A DNA stretch of 49,654 nt. Origin: Oscillospiraceae bacterium (GTDB lineage: Bacteria > Bacillota > Clostridia > Oscillospirales > Oscillospiraceae). Numbering within the stretch: position 1 is the stretch's first letter; each line of letters begins with the position of its first letter. The translations under genes and the position numbers were made by a program. A model generated the notes under the pieces. That model was not told the origin of the DNA. It saw nothing but the letters and a program-made list of their open reading frames with translations, and searched no databases. Shown one piece after another: positions 1 through 7,491 of this stretch. The stretch covers positions 1 to 49,654 of the forward strand of contig JAFQZN010000036.1 in assembly GCA_017405865.1 (NCBI GenBank). The letters run 5' to 3'.

Positions 1-10
1 AGTCAAAATT

Positions 11-29
11 CTTGCGAAGCAAGCTTTTT
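11..29 (+). terminator. possible short terminator hairpin at window edge
   Basis: A 5-bp stem (CTTGC/GCAAG) with a GAA loop is followed by CTTTTT. It could end a plus-strand gene lying outside the window. The stem is short, so this is tentative. The rest of positions 1-141 is AT-rich and shows no gene. Confidence 0.3.
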
Positions 30-141
30 GCAACCTAAATTGTTAGAAAAACCTGAATAAAACAGAAAAACGTTTAAACAGGGAATAATCCAAAAATTGT
101 TTTAATAATTTTGACGTTTACGGACTTTTTTGACAGTCTGG

Positions 142-168
142 GGAGGCAGCTTCTTTGAAGCTGCCTCC
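142..168. terminator. 12-bp perfect hairpin downstream of the GtrA-like gene
   Basis: GGAGGCAGCTTC, a TTT loop, then its exact complement. It lies just past the stop of the minus-strand GtrA-like gene and so probably ends the der-plsY-gpsA-gtrA transcript. On the minus strand the T-tract is not immediate (CCCCAGACTG intervenes), so it may work mainly as a 3'-end stabiliser. Confidence 0.55.
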
Positions 169-174
169 TTGCTT

Positions 175-636
175 TTACTCTGTTTCTTTTTTTGCGATCT
201 CGTTGGTGTCAATGCTGTCGCGGAAAACGAAGAATCTCTGATACAGGAATTCCGTAACGAGATTCAGCGCCATGTTGAGGAACGTGACCAGATACTCATT
301 CCAGCCAAGGCCGGTCAATACATGCTCCAGCCACGTCGAAAGCGGCGTGAAGACGAGATAGTACGCGGCGACCTTCAGCATCGCGATCGGCACGTTGTTT
401 GCCGACTTGAAGGTATAGCGGCGGTTGAGCGTGAAATTCCAGATTATCGACAGAACCAAAGCAATCAGATAGCTGACCCAGTAATCCAGATGCAGCAGCT
501 CATTGAGCAGGGTGAACGTGACGATCTGGATCAAGCCTGCGGAGATGGAAAACAGCAGGAATTTCAAGGAACGGAGCAGTTCCTTTCTCTTTTCCGATTT
601 CGTTTCCTTTGACGTGTCTCTTTTTTCTTCTTTCAT
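175..636 (-). CDS. GtrA-like membrane protein
   Basis: A 153-residue protein with a charged Lys/Glu-rich N-terminus (about residues 1-22) and four hydrophobic segments (about 23-43, 52-68, 84-104, 118-138). The motif NFTLNRRYTF after the second segment is typical of the GtrA family. Family members are thought to help move lipid-linked sugars (undecaprenyl phosphate carriers) across the membrane for wall polysaccharide or glycosylation. That role is inferred from the family, and no sugar transferase gene is adjacent. The ATG follows AAGGAAAC. The gene begins 6 nt after the gpsA stop, so it is probably the last gene of the der-plsY-gpsA operon. Confidence 0.8.
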   Translation of the reverse strand: MKEEKRDTSKETKSEKRKELLRSLKFLLFSISAGLIQIVTFTLLNELLHLDYWVSYLIALVLSIIWNFTLNRRYTFKSANNVPIAMLKVAAYYLVFTPLSTWLEHVLTGLGWNEYLVTFLNMALNLVTEFLYQRFFVFRDSIDTNEIAKKETE

Positions 637-642
637 GTTTCC

Positions 643-1644
643 TTACCTCGCCCATTCGGCGTATTCCGTTTCTGTTGTTTTCTGCCGCTGCATCAAAGCG
701 TGGAGCGCCTCTCCCGGATCGCGGTTTTCATACAGCACCTCGTATGCCGCCCGCGTGATCGGCATATCGACGCCGTGCTTCTTTGCCAGCTTCCACGCAG
801 CGCTCGCGGCGTAGTAGCCCTCGACGACCGCGCCGACCTGCTGCATCGCCTCCTGCACACCCACGCCCTGCCCGATCAGGATACCGGCGCGGCGGTTGCG
901 GGAGTGCATGGAGGTGCAGGTGACGATCAGATCGCCCACGCCCGCAAGCCCCGCGAACGTTTCGCGGGATGCGCCGAGTATCATGCCGAGCCTTGCAAGC
1001 TCCGCAAGGCCGCGCGTCATTAAAAGCGCCTTCGTGTTGTCGCCGAAGCCCAGACCGTCGCAGACGCCGGCGCAGAGTGCGATGACGTTCTTATGCGCCG
1101 CGCCGAGCTCGACGCCGATCGCGTCGGGGCAGGTATAGACGCGAAGCTGCTCGGACATAAACGCCGACTGCACCTTCTCGGCAAGCGCCTTGTCCGCACA
1201 CGCAGCGACCACGCCGGTCGGGATGCCGCGGCTGACCTCCTCGGCATGAGAGGGGCCGGAGAGCGCGACGACGCGCTTTCCCGTCTCCTGCGCGATCAGC
1301 TCGCTCATGCGCAGACCCGTATTTTCTTCAATTCCTTTGGTTACAGAGACGAGGATTACGTCCTCGCGCAAAAACGGTGCAAACGTCCGCGCCGTTTTTC
1401 TTACCGCGAAGGACGGCGTCGCAAACACGACCATATCCTTCTCGCGCGCCGCAGAAGCCTCTGCGGTATAGCGCAGCTCCTTCGGCAGCGCAACGCCCGG
1501 CAGGAAGGGATTCTGACGGGTTACGGCAAGCTGCTCGCTCTCGCTTTCGCAGTACGACCAGAGCGTGACCTGATGCCCGTTATGCAGCAGGCGGATCGCA
1601 AGAGCCGTGCCCCAGCCGCCGCTGCCTGCGATCAATACGTTCAA
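643..1644 (-). CDS. gpsA: NAD(P)H-dependent glycerol-3-phosphate dehydrogenase
   Basis: Reduces dihydroxyacetone phosphate to sn-glycerol 3-phosphate, the backbone precursor for phospholipids, in the cytosol. The 333 residues fit the family. Visible motifs are the N-terminal Rossmann loop GSGGWGTAL (about 7-15), SVTKGIE, LSGPSHAEEV, the catalytic-lysine segment AAHKNVIALCAG, GLAGVGDLIVTC and SRNRRAG. The start is a TTG preceded by AGGGCAGGGAA, and it overlaps the plsY stop as TTGA, indicating translational coupling. Its product is the substrate of the neighbouring plsY enzyme, so the two genes catalyse consecutive steps of lysophosphatidate synthesis. Confidence 0.96.
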   Translation of the reverse strand: MNVLIAGSGGWGTALAIRLLHNGHQVTLWSYCESESEQLAVTRQNPFLPGVALPKELRYTAEASAAREKDMVVFATPSFAVRKTARTFAPFLREDVILVSVTKGIEENTGLRMSELIAQETGKRVVALSGPSHAEEVSRGIPTGVVAACADKALAEKVQSAFMSEQLRVYTCPDAIGVELGAAHKNVIALCAGVCDGLGFGDNTKALLMTRGLAELARLGMILGASRETFAGLAGVGDLIVTCTSMHSRNRRAGILIGQGVGVQEAMQQVGAVVEGYYAASAAWKLAKKHGVDMPITRAAYEVLYENRDPGEALHALMQRQKTTETEYAEWAR

Positions 1645-2270
1645 TTCCCTGCCCTCTCGTTCTTATACTTGTGGAAATAGGTCTTTCGCTCCTTGCCGTG
1701 GAGAAGGCGCGAAATATTGGCGCGGTGCAGGACGATCACGATCAGCGCCATCAGCACGACCAGTCCCCAGATCAGCGGCCGGTCAAAGTAGAAGATGACC
1801 GCTAAAACGGAAAAGGCGATCACGCCCAGGATCGAGCCGAGAGAAACGAAACGCGTCAGGAAAAAGATGAGGATAAACACCGAGATTGCGATCAGGAATA
1901 TCTTCCAGTCCAGCATCAGCGCGACGGCCGCGCTGCAGAGCACACCCTTGCCGCCGTGGAAGCCGAAGTAGACGGGGAAAATATGGCCGATCTGCGTAGC
2001 CGCGCCGGCGATCATCGTCGCGAGCGGCTTGTCCTCCGGCAGGAGCAGCGTCGCCAGCCAGCAGGCAAGAATCGTTTTGCCGAAGTCGATCAAAACGACC
2101 AGCAGGGTCGCCCAGCCGCCGTAGGAACGCAGGAAATTCGTCAGACCTGCATTGCCGCTCCCCTTTTCGCGCACGTCCTCGTGCATCTTCAGACGGGAGA
2201 TCAGGATCGCGCCGTTGACGCCGCCGATCAGATAACCGATCGCAATACAGGCAAGTATCTTCCATACCAT
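1641..2270 (-). CDS. plsY: acyl-phosphate:glycerol-3-phosphate acyltransferase
   Basis: Membrane enzyme that transfers an acyl group from acyl phosphate to glycerol 3-phosphate, making lysophosphatidate. The 209 residues carry several hydrophobic segments and the PlsY motifs GSGNAGLTNFLR (about 37-48) and FGFHGGKGV (about 103-111). The ATG has a strong site, AAGGAGG, 8 nt upstream and inside the 3' end of der. It sits between der and gpsA, an order common in Firmicutes, and its stop codon overlaps the TTG start of gpsA. Confidence 0.95.
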   Translation of the reverse strand: MVWKILACIAIGYLIGGVNGAILISRLKMHEDVREKGSGNAGLTNFLRSYGGWATLLVVLIDFGKTILACWLATLLLPEDKPLATMIAGAATQIGHIFPVYFGFHGGKGVLCSAAVALMLDWKIFLIAISVFILIFFLTRFVSLGSILGVIAFSVLAVIFYFDRPLIWGLVVLMALIVIVLHRANISRLLHGKERKTYFHKYKNERAGN

Positions 2271-2273
2271 AGT

Positions 2274-3602
2274 TTATTCCTCCTTGTCGCCCTTCTGACG
2301 GATCGTGATCCGCACGGGCGTCCCCTCCAGCCCGAAGGTCGCGCGAATTTGATTTTCCAGATACCGCTGATATGAGAAGTGGAACAGCCGCGCGTCATTG
2401 CAGAAGATCACGAAATGCGGCGGCTTGACGCCGACCTGCGTCATATAGTAGATCTTCAGTCGGCGACCCTTGTCCGTCGGCGGCTGCACGCGCGCGGTCG
2501 CATCCTCCAGCACGTTATTGAGCATTCCGGTAGAAATGCGCATCGCGCTCTGGTTTGCGACATAGTTGATCAGCTCATACAGCTTTCCCACGCGCTGACC
2601 CGTCAGCGCGGAGATGAAAAGCACGGGCGCGTAGGTCATATAGCTCAAATCCTGCCGGATCTTTGCCGTCATCTCGTTCATGGTGTTGGTTTCTTTTTCG
2701 ACCGTGTCCCACTTGTTGGCGACGATGATACACGCCTTGCCCGCCTCATGCGCAAGCCCGGCGATCTTCGTATCCTGCTCGGTCACGCCCTCGTTGGCGT
2801 CGATCAGGATCAGGCAGACGTCTGCCCGGTCGATTGCGGCAATGGAGCGCATGTTGGAGTACTTTTCGATCGCGTCGTCTACCTTGGACTTGCGGCGCAT
2901 GCCGGCGGTGTCGATAAAGCGGTATTTCCCGTATTCGTTTTCAAAATAGCTGTCGATGGCGTCGCGGGTCGTGCCGGCAACGTCGGAGACGATCACGCGC
3001 TCCTCGCCGAGGATCTGATTGAGCAGGCTCGACTTGCCGACGTTCGGCTTGCCGACAATGGCGACGTTGATGACCTCGCCCTCGTCCTCGTTCTCGCTCT
3101 CCGGCGGGAAATGCGCCACGCACCAGTCAAGCAAGTCGCCGGTGCCGTGTCCGTGGACAGCGGACGTCTCGATCGGGTCGCCGAGGCCGAGCGCATAGAA
3201 TTCGTACACGTCGGGATTGACGCCGCCGACGCTGTCGCACTTGTTGACCGCAAGGCAGACGGGCTTTTTGCTGCGAAGCAGCATGGACGCCACGTCCGAA
3301 TCCGCCGCCGTCACGCCGGTCTTGGCGTCCGTGACCATGATGATCACGTCCGCCGTTTCGATGGCGATCTCCGCCTGACGGCGCATGAATTTCAGCATTT
3401 CGCTGTCGGTATTCGGCTCGATGCCGCCGGTATCCACCAGCTCAAACTCCCGGCCGTTCCAGTCGCAGACGCCGTAAATACGGTCGCGCGTCACGCCCGG
3501 CGTATCCTCCACGATGGCAGTGCGTCTTCCCGTGAGCTTATTAAAGAGCATTGACTTGCCGACATTCGGTCTGCCGACGATCGCTACCAATGGTTTTGCC
3601 AT
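2274..3602 (-). CDS. der: double-domain ribosome-assembly GTPase Der (EngA)
   Basis: Essential GTPase needed for 50S subunit maturation. The 442 residues contain two tandem G domains: P-loop GRPNVGKS (about 10-17) with DTGG and NKCD, then P-loop GKPNVGKS near 184 with DTAGMRRKSKV and NKWD, followed by a KH-like C-terminal domain ending in a Lys/Glu tail. An upstream in-frame GTG (3608) is possible, but the ATG at 3602 lies 8 nt from AAAGGAGG, so it was chosen. A sigma-A promoter lies just upstream. It is the first gene of der-plsY-gpsA-gtrA. Confidence 0.96.
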   Translation of the reverse strand: MAKPLVAIVGRPNVGKSMLFNKLTGRRTAIVEDTPGVTRDRIYGVCDWNGREFELVDTGGIEPNTDSEMLKFMRRQAEIAIETADVIIMVTDAKTGVTAADSDVASMLLRSKKPVCLAVNKCDSVGGVNPDVYEFYALGLGDPIETSAVHGHGTGDLLDWCVAHFPPESENEDEGEVINVAIVGKPNVGKSSLLNQILGEERVIVSDVAGTTRDAIDSYFENEYGKYRFIDTAGMRRKSKVDDAIEKYSNMRSIAAIDRADVCLILIDANEGVTEQDTKIAGLAHEAGKACIIVANKWDTVEKETNTMNEMTAKIRQDLSYMTYAPVLFISALTGQRVGKLYELINYVANQSAMRISTGMLNNVLEDATARVQPPTDKGRRLKIYYMTQVGVKPPHFVIFCNDARLFHFSYQRYLENQIRATFGLEGTPVRITIRQKGDKEE

Positions 3603-3637
3603 ACGCACAGCCTCCTTTCCTATTGCACATATTTTCC

Positions 3638-3667
3638 ATTATACTTATTATTGCACACATTTCACAA
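3638..3667 (-). promoter_or_regulatory. sigma-A-type promoter of der
   Basis: On the minus strand TTGTGA (3667-3662), an 18-nt spacer and a perfect TATAAT (3643-3638) lie about 35 nt upstream of the der start. Confidence 0.65.
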
Positions 3668-3680
3668 GAATTCAATACAA

Positions 3681-3711
3681 AAAGAAAAGAGGAAGGCTTC
3701 TTACCTTCCTC
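3681..3711 (-). terminator. terminator after rpmF
   Basis: Stem GAGGAAGG/CCTTCCTC with a 7-nt loop, followed on the minus strand by TTTTCTTTTT. It separates the DUF177-rpmF operon from the der promoter. Confidence 0.8.
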
Positions 3712-3731
3712 GTCTCTCATTCATTCACGAA

Positions 3732-3920
3732 TTACTTCGCCTCAGCGGCAGGAAGAACCTCGCGGCCATTGTAGGTACCGCAATTCTTGCAAGCTCTGTG
3801 GGGCAGGCGCGGTTCGCCGCATTTCGGGCAGGCAACGACGCCGGGCACGGAGAGCTTCCAATGAGAGCTACGTCTCTTATCCCGTCTCGCCTTGGAAACC
3901 TTACACTTCGGAACAGCCAT
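3732..3920 (-). CDS. rpmF: 50S ribosomal protein L32
   Basis: A 62-residue protein starting [13 protein letters not shown], the usual L32 N-terminus, with a zinc-ribbon pair CPKCG and CKNCG and the C-terminal YNGREV. The chosen ATG has AGGAGG upstream; the in-frame start 9 nt earlier gives a non-family N-terminus. It lies 30 nt downstream of the DUF177 gene. The yceD-rpmF pairing is widespread in bacteria and the two are probably co-transcribed. Confidence 0.97.
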   Translation of the reverse strand: MAVPKCKVSKARRDKRRSSHWKLSVPGVVACPKCGEPRLPHRACKNCGTYNGREVLPAAEAK

Positions 3921-3950
3921 GAATGACACCTCCTATGTCAGAGTGGTAAA

Positions 3951-4454
3951 TTACTTATCCTTCAACAGCTGCCCAAGGACAGCCAAACGGGGATCAGCTT
4001 CAGGACGGCACGAGCACGGGCCGTCGTTCAGATTCTTGCCGCAGCGGAAGCACAGGCCCTTGCAGTCCGGCTTGCACAGCATCTTGGAATCCATGTTCAG
4101 CACGAATGCGGTCGTGAGGATATCGTCGAGATCCGCTGTGTCGTCCTCGAGGAGGAAGGTCCATTCGTCCGCCTCGTCCTCGTTTTCCAGCTCGGTCGTG
4201 AGCACCGCGCGGACAGGACAGGAAAAGCTCCGGACGAAATCGGAAGCACAGCGGTCGCAGACGCCGTGCAGTACGGTGTTGAGCTCCGCTTCCAGCACGA
4301 GAACGCCGGCCTTGTTGCGAACCGTTCCCTTTGCAGAAACAGGCTCCTGCACCGGGCAGCTTCCCCCGAACTGCATTTCGTGCAGATCGAGCGACGTCTC
4401 AAACGGCGCCATGCTGTTTGGCGTTTCAATGATATTTGACAACCGTAACAGCAT
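3951..4454 (-). CDS. DUF177 (YceD) family protein
   Basis: A 167-residue protein of the DUF177/YceD family, which is linked to large-subunit or 23S rRNA biogenesis. Its core holds the Cys pair CDRC, and the C-terminal part has a second cluster (CKPDC, CFRC, CSC) that looks metal-binding. It precedes rpmF, the standard neighbour of yceD genes. The ATG at 4454 follows AGGGGATTGCT. Transcription should start at the perfect sigma-A promoter just upstream. Confidence 0.88.
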   Translation of the reverse strand: MLLRLSNIIETPNSMAPFETSLDLHEMQFGGSCPVQEPVSAKGTVRNKAGVLVLEAELNTVLHGVCDRCASDFVRSFSCPVRAVLTTELENEDEADEWTFLLEDDTADLDDILTTAFVLNMDSKMLCKPDCKGLCFRCGKNLNDGPCSCRPEADPRLAVLGQLLKDK

Positions 4455-4487
4455 AGCAATCCCCTATTCCATAATCATGCACGTGAT

Positions 4488-4516
4488 ATTATAACGGCTA
4501 AATCCCTGTTTGTCAA
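4488..4516 (-). promoter_or_regulatory. perfect consensus sigma-A promoter of the DUF177-rpmF operon
   Basis: TTGACA (4516-4511), exactly 17 nt, TATAAT (4493-4488), about 35 nt before the ATG. Both hexamers match consensus fully, in keeping with high ribosomal-protein expression. Confidence 0.88.
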
Positions 4517-4549
4517 ATGGTTTTTTTGCATTTTTTCACGGAAAAGCGC

Positions 4550-4578
4550 TTGACTTTCCTCTTTTTCTGCAGCATAGT
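4550..4578 (+). promoter_or_regulatory. sigma-A promoter of the pseudouridine synthase gene
   Basis: TTGACT (4550-4555), a 17-nt spacer and CATAGT (4573-4578), about 24 nt before the GTG start. It is back to back with the promoter at 4488-4516. Confidence 0.6.
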
Positions 4579-4601
4579 AAAAGACGGTGGGAGGTGAAGC
4601 C

Positions 4602-5558
4602 GTGAAAGAACTGAAAATCGGGCCGAATGACGCCGGGCAGCGGCTTGACCGCTTCCTTGCGAAGGCCGTTCCCCTGCTCCCGGCCTCTCTTGCGCAGAAG
4701 TATATCCGGCTCAAGCGCATCAAGCGAAACAACGCCCGCGCACAGCGCGACGACCGTCTGGCAGAGGGCGACGTGCTGCAGCTTTACATCAACGACGAGT
4801 TTTTCGATACGCCCTCGGAGGAAAACGCCTATCTGACGGTATCTGTGCCGAAGCTGAACGTCGTCTATGAGGACGAAAACATCCTGCTCGTCGACAAGAA
4901 GCCCGGCGTCACCGTCCATCCGCACGACGGCGCGGAGTACGGCAAGACGCTGATCGACCACATCCAGGCGTATCTCTACGCCAAGCGCGAATGGCGGCCG
5001 CGGGAGGAGAACTCTTTCACGCCCGCGCTGTGCAACCGCATTGATCGCAACACCGGCGGTATCGTGATCGCCGCCAAGACCGCCGAGGCCTTACGCATTC
5101 TGAATCAGAAAATCAAGGATCGTGAGATCGACAAGCGATACCTTGCCGTCGTGGGGGGTACGCCGAAACCGAAGCGCGGCGTTCTGAAGGGATTTCTGTT
5201 CAAGGACGCCAAGAACAACCGTGTTTTCGTGACGGATCAGCCGCAGCCGGGTTCCAAATCCTGTGAAACGCGCTACGAGGTGCTGGAGAGCCGGAACGGG
5301 CTTTCTCTCGTGGAATGTGAGCTGATCACGGGACGGACGCACCAGATCCGCGCCCAGTTTGCGCATGCAGGTCACCCTCTGCTCGGTGACGGAAAATACG
5401 GCAAGCTCGACAAACGGTACGACCGCCGCTATCAGGCGCTGTATTCCTATCAACTGACCTTTTGCTTCACCACAGACGCAGGAGGGCTTGCCTATCTGAA
5501 CGGCAGGAGCTACCGCGTGGAGCATGTGGACTTTGTTGACGAATACTTCCCGAAGTAA
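4602..5558 (+). CDS. RluA-family 23S rRNA pseudouridine synthase
   Basis: Isomerises uridine to pseudouridine in RNA, probably 23S rRNA. The 318 residues begin with an S4-like RNA-binding segment (RLDRFLAKAV, about 13-22). The catalytic motif NRIDRNTGG follows near 150-158, with the active-site Asp in RIDRNT, and GRTHQIRAQFAHAGHP lies near 248-263. The start is the GTG at 4602, which has GGGAGGTGA upstream; an in-frame GTG at 4587 would place the Shine-Dalgarno inside the gene. It is monocistronic, between its own promoter and a bidirectional terminator. Whether it is the RluC, RluD or another specificity cannot be told from sequence. Confidence 0.9.
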   Translation: MKELKIGPNDAGQRLDRFLAKAVPLLPASLAQKYIRLKRIKRNNARAQRDDRLAEGDVLQLYINDEFFDTPSEENAYLTVSVPKLNVVYEDENILLVDKKPGVTVHPHDGAEYGKTLIDHIQAYLYAKREWRPREENSFTPALCNRIDRNTGGIVIAAKTAEALRILNQKIKDREIDKRYLAVVGGTPKPKRGVLKGFLFKDAKNNRVFVTDQPQPGSKSCETRYEVLESRNGLSLVECELITGRTHQIRAQFAHAGHPLLGDGKYGKLDKRYDRRYQALYSYQLTFCFTTDAGGLAYLNGRSYRVEHVDFVDEYFPK

Positions 5559-5592
5559 AGACCGATGCAGTTTTAGCCTGCATCGGTCTTTT
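5557..5592. terminator. bidirectional terminator between the pseudouridine synthase gene and lgt
   Basis: A 14-bp stem (AAAGACCGATGCAG and its complement) with a 7-nt loop and flanking A and T tracts. It serves convergent genes. The lgt stop codon (5573-5575) lies inside the loop. Confidence 0.9.
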
Positions 5593-6373
5593 TGTCTGTT
5601 TTCTTGTGTGAAAGCAAGAGATAAACCGTGTTGCCGAGGATGATAAGCAGCGAGATCCACTGCGAGGTGGAAAGTCCCCACCACAGTCCCCGGTAGGTAT
5701 CGCCGCGCAGGAATTCATCCAGGAAGCGGAACGCCGGGTAGGCGTAGAGGTAGACGTTGATCAGCCGGCCCTCGAGCTTTTTCCTGCGGAACAGGCGGTA
5801 GAGAATCAGCGCAAGGCAGGCGTTGAACAGGGCCTCCAAAAGCTGCACGGGGAATCTGCTCACGCCGTTGGCATCCGGCGCAAGAGAATAGTGATACGTG
5901 AAGCCGAACTTGCATTCCACGCCGTAGCAACAGCCGCCGAGGAAGCAGCCGAGCCTGCCGAAGGTGTGGAACAGCGGGATACCGACCGCCGCCGCGTCAA
6001 AATAGCGGTGGGACAGGCGGCGCTTTTTGCGATAGATCCAGATTGCCAGCAGCATGCCGAGCAAACCGCCGTAGAACACGGAGCCGCCGAAAATCGACAG
6101 AATGCAATCAAGAAACGTCCCGAAGGAGTCCACCTGCTCCCAGTTGCGGATCAGCGCGAGGATCATCCGGTAGTTGACCAGTCCGTAGAGCAGCGAGCCG
6201 CCGAGAAAGACCCCGATAAAGGAGACGAGGACCATCCACAGCATCTCGATCTCGTCCAGCTTGTCCCGCACGGCAAGCCGGTACATGGCAAACATGACGA
6301 CCAGCACACCGATCACGCCAAGGATCATGTAGATCGAAACGGTTTTGTCAAAAATCTGAAACAGGGGTACCAT
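5573..6373 (-). CDS. lgt: prolipoprotein diacylglyceryl transferase
   Basis: Membrane enzyme that attaches diacylglycerol from phosphatidylglycerol to the lipobox cysteine of prelipoproteins, the first step of lipoprotein maturation. The 266 residues hold several membrane segments and the signature region FGRLGCFLGGCCYG (about 140-153), the variant form seen in many Firmicutes. The C-terminal part has a conserved ..RFLDEFLRGD.. block. The ATG follows GGAGATAAGCT. It appears monocistronic, with terminators on both sides. The small lipoprotein at 9442 is a likely client in this window. Confidence 0.92.
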   Translation of the reverse strand: MVPLFQIFDKTVSIYMILGVIGVLVVMFAMYRLAVRDKLDEIEMLWMVLVSFIGVFLGGSLLYGLVNYRMILALIRNWEQVDSFGTFLDCILSIFGGSVFYGGLLGMLLAIWIYRKKRRLSHRYFDAAAVGIPLFHTFGRLGCFLGGCCYGVECKFGFTYHYSLAPDANGVSRFPVQLLEALFNACLALILYRLFRRKKLEGRLINVYLYAYPAFRFLDEFLRGDTYRGLWWGLSTSQWISLLIILGNTVYLLLSHKKTDKKTDAG

Positions 6374-6393
6374 AGCTTATCTCCATAGAAAAC

Positions 6394-6418
6394 CAGCGTG
6401 CCGGGATGCGGCACGCTG
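6394..6418 (-). terminator. terminator after the DUF4190 gene
   Basis: 10-bp stem CAGCGTGCCG/CGGCACGCTG with a 5-nt loop, followed on the minus strand by GTTTTC. Confidence 0.75.
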
Positions 6419-6442
6419 ATCTGTTTCGTTCGGTTGCAAAGA

Positions 6443-7075
6443 TCAATAATATCTTGCGTAATCGATGATGCTGCTTGCGCTGGAGGCGACGCAGATCCAG
6501 CAGATCACAGCGATCAGGGAGAAGGCTGCGCCGACGATGCCGCAAACAAGACCGGCAATCGCGAGACCCTTGCCGCTGTTCGTGGACTTTGCGACCTGCA
6601 TGCCCTTGATGCCGAGAATGATGCCGACGATGGACAGCACCAGAGCGACGATAGCGAACCATCCGAACCAGCAGAACACGACGCCGATAATGCCGCAAAC
6701 GAGCGCGCCGACTGCCATCGGGTTGCTTGCCTTCGGTGCCTGCGGCTGATAGGGCTGCTGATACTGCGGCTGCTGATAGGGCTGCTGGTACTGGGGCTGC
6801 TGATACTGCGGCTGCTGCGGCGCCTGATACGGCTGCTGATAGGGCTGCTGGTAATCCGGCTGCTGCGGCGCCTGATACGGCTGCTGATAGGGCTGCTGGT
6901 AGTCCGGCTGCTGCGGCGCCTGATAGGTGGGCTGCTCCGGATAGACCGGCTGCTGCGGTTCCTGATAGGCAGGCTGCTCCGGATAGACCGGCTGCTCCGG
7001 TGCCTGATAGGCAGGCTGCTCCGGGTAGACGGGCTGCTGCGGATCCTGCGGCTGATAGTTGTTATTATAATCCAT
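6443..7075 (-). CDS. DUF4190 membrane protein with Pro/Gln/Tyr-rich repeat N-terminus
   Basis: A 210-residue protein in two parts. Residues 1-115 are low-complexity, made of QPVYPEQPAYQ-type and YQAPQQPDYQQP-type repeats and almost lacking charge. Residues 118-210 carry two hydrophobic segments typical of DUF4190 (SNPMAVGALVCGIIG and GKGLAIAGLVCGIVG). Such proteins are small membrane proteins of unknown function with a cytosolic disordered tail. The ATG has AGGAGAG 5 nt upstream. It has its own promoter and terminator, so it is a single-gene unit. The repeat region is likely to vary in length between strains. Confidence 0.85.
   Translation of the reverse strand: MDYNNNYQPQDPQQPVYPEQPAYQAPEQPVYPEQPAYQEPQQPVYPEQPTYQAPQQPDYQQPYQQPYQAPQQPDYQQPYQQPYQAPQQPQYQQPQYQQPYQQPQYQQPYQPQAPKASNPMAVGALVCGIIGVVFCWFGWFAIVALVLSIVGIILGIKGMQVAKSTNSGKGLAIAGLVCGIVGAAFSLIAVICWICVASSASSIIDYARYY
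6810..6905. repeat. two tandem 48-nt coding repeats
   Basis: Two consecutive 48-nt copies (6810-6857 and 6858-6905) differ by one base and encode a 16-residue Tyr/Gln/Pro unit in the DUF4190 protein. Shorter, more degenerate copies flank them. Confidence 0.85.
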
Positions 7076-7150
7076 AGTTTCTCTCCTCTCTGATTTTTCA
7101 CAATGCCGCTTTCTGCGGGATTTGCAGATACACGGACACGATCTGAAATC

Positions 7151-7180
7151 ATTTTACACTAAAAATATTGCAGCTGTCAA
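7151..7180 (-). promoter_or_regulatory. sigma-A promoter of the DUF4190 gene
   Basis: TTGACA (7180-7175), an 18-nt spacer and TAAAAT (7156-7151), followed by a leader of about 70 nt before the ATG. Confidence 0.75.
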
Positions 7181-7221
7181 GCAAAATCGTACCGTGCGAA
7201 TGATTTCCGCCGTATTTCCGG

Positions 7222-7488
7222 CTATGCCCTGCTTTCAAGCCACGCTTTCATCTCTGCGCGGCCCTCCTCCGACATGGGAAACGACCGCTGCCCCGCTATT
7301 TCGCTCAACTCATAGCATTTTTCGCCGTACCAAAGCTCACAGAGGATGGTGCTTGCCGAAAGGTCGGCCTCCTTCTTCGTTGCCATGACCACCTGCGGCG
7401 CAACGCGGAAGCGAAGCTGCCCGCAGCTGCCGGTGAAAACGTTTTCATTCACGAAGGTATGCAGGGTCGGAATAAAAATCTCTGCCAT
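7222..7488 (-). CDS. uncharacterised 88-residue protein downstream of pepF
   Basis: I do not recognise a family. It is a small soluble-looking protein with two Cys (C22 and C50), a beta-rich first half (CGQLRFRVAPQVV) and a charged helical C-terminus (EEGRAEMKAWLES). It starts 4 nt after the pepF stop with a weak ribosome-binding site, so it is probably translated by coupling from the pepF mRNA. No clear terminator follows. The coding pattern is clean and codon use matches its neighbours, so it is probably real. Confidence 0.65.
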   Translation of the reverse strand: MAEIFIPTLHTFVNENVFTGSCGQLRFRVAPQVVMATKKEADLSASTILCELWYGEKCYELSEIAGQRSFPMSEEGRAEMKAWLESRA

Positions 7489-7491
7489 TGC

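Noticed and set aside
6727-7077. Repeated short units that could look like a CRISPR array
   Set aside because: The repeats keep the reading frame, have no unique spacers and encode a Tyr/Gln/Pro tail.
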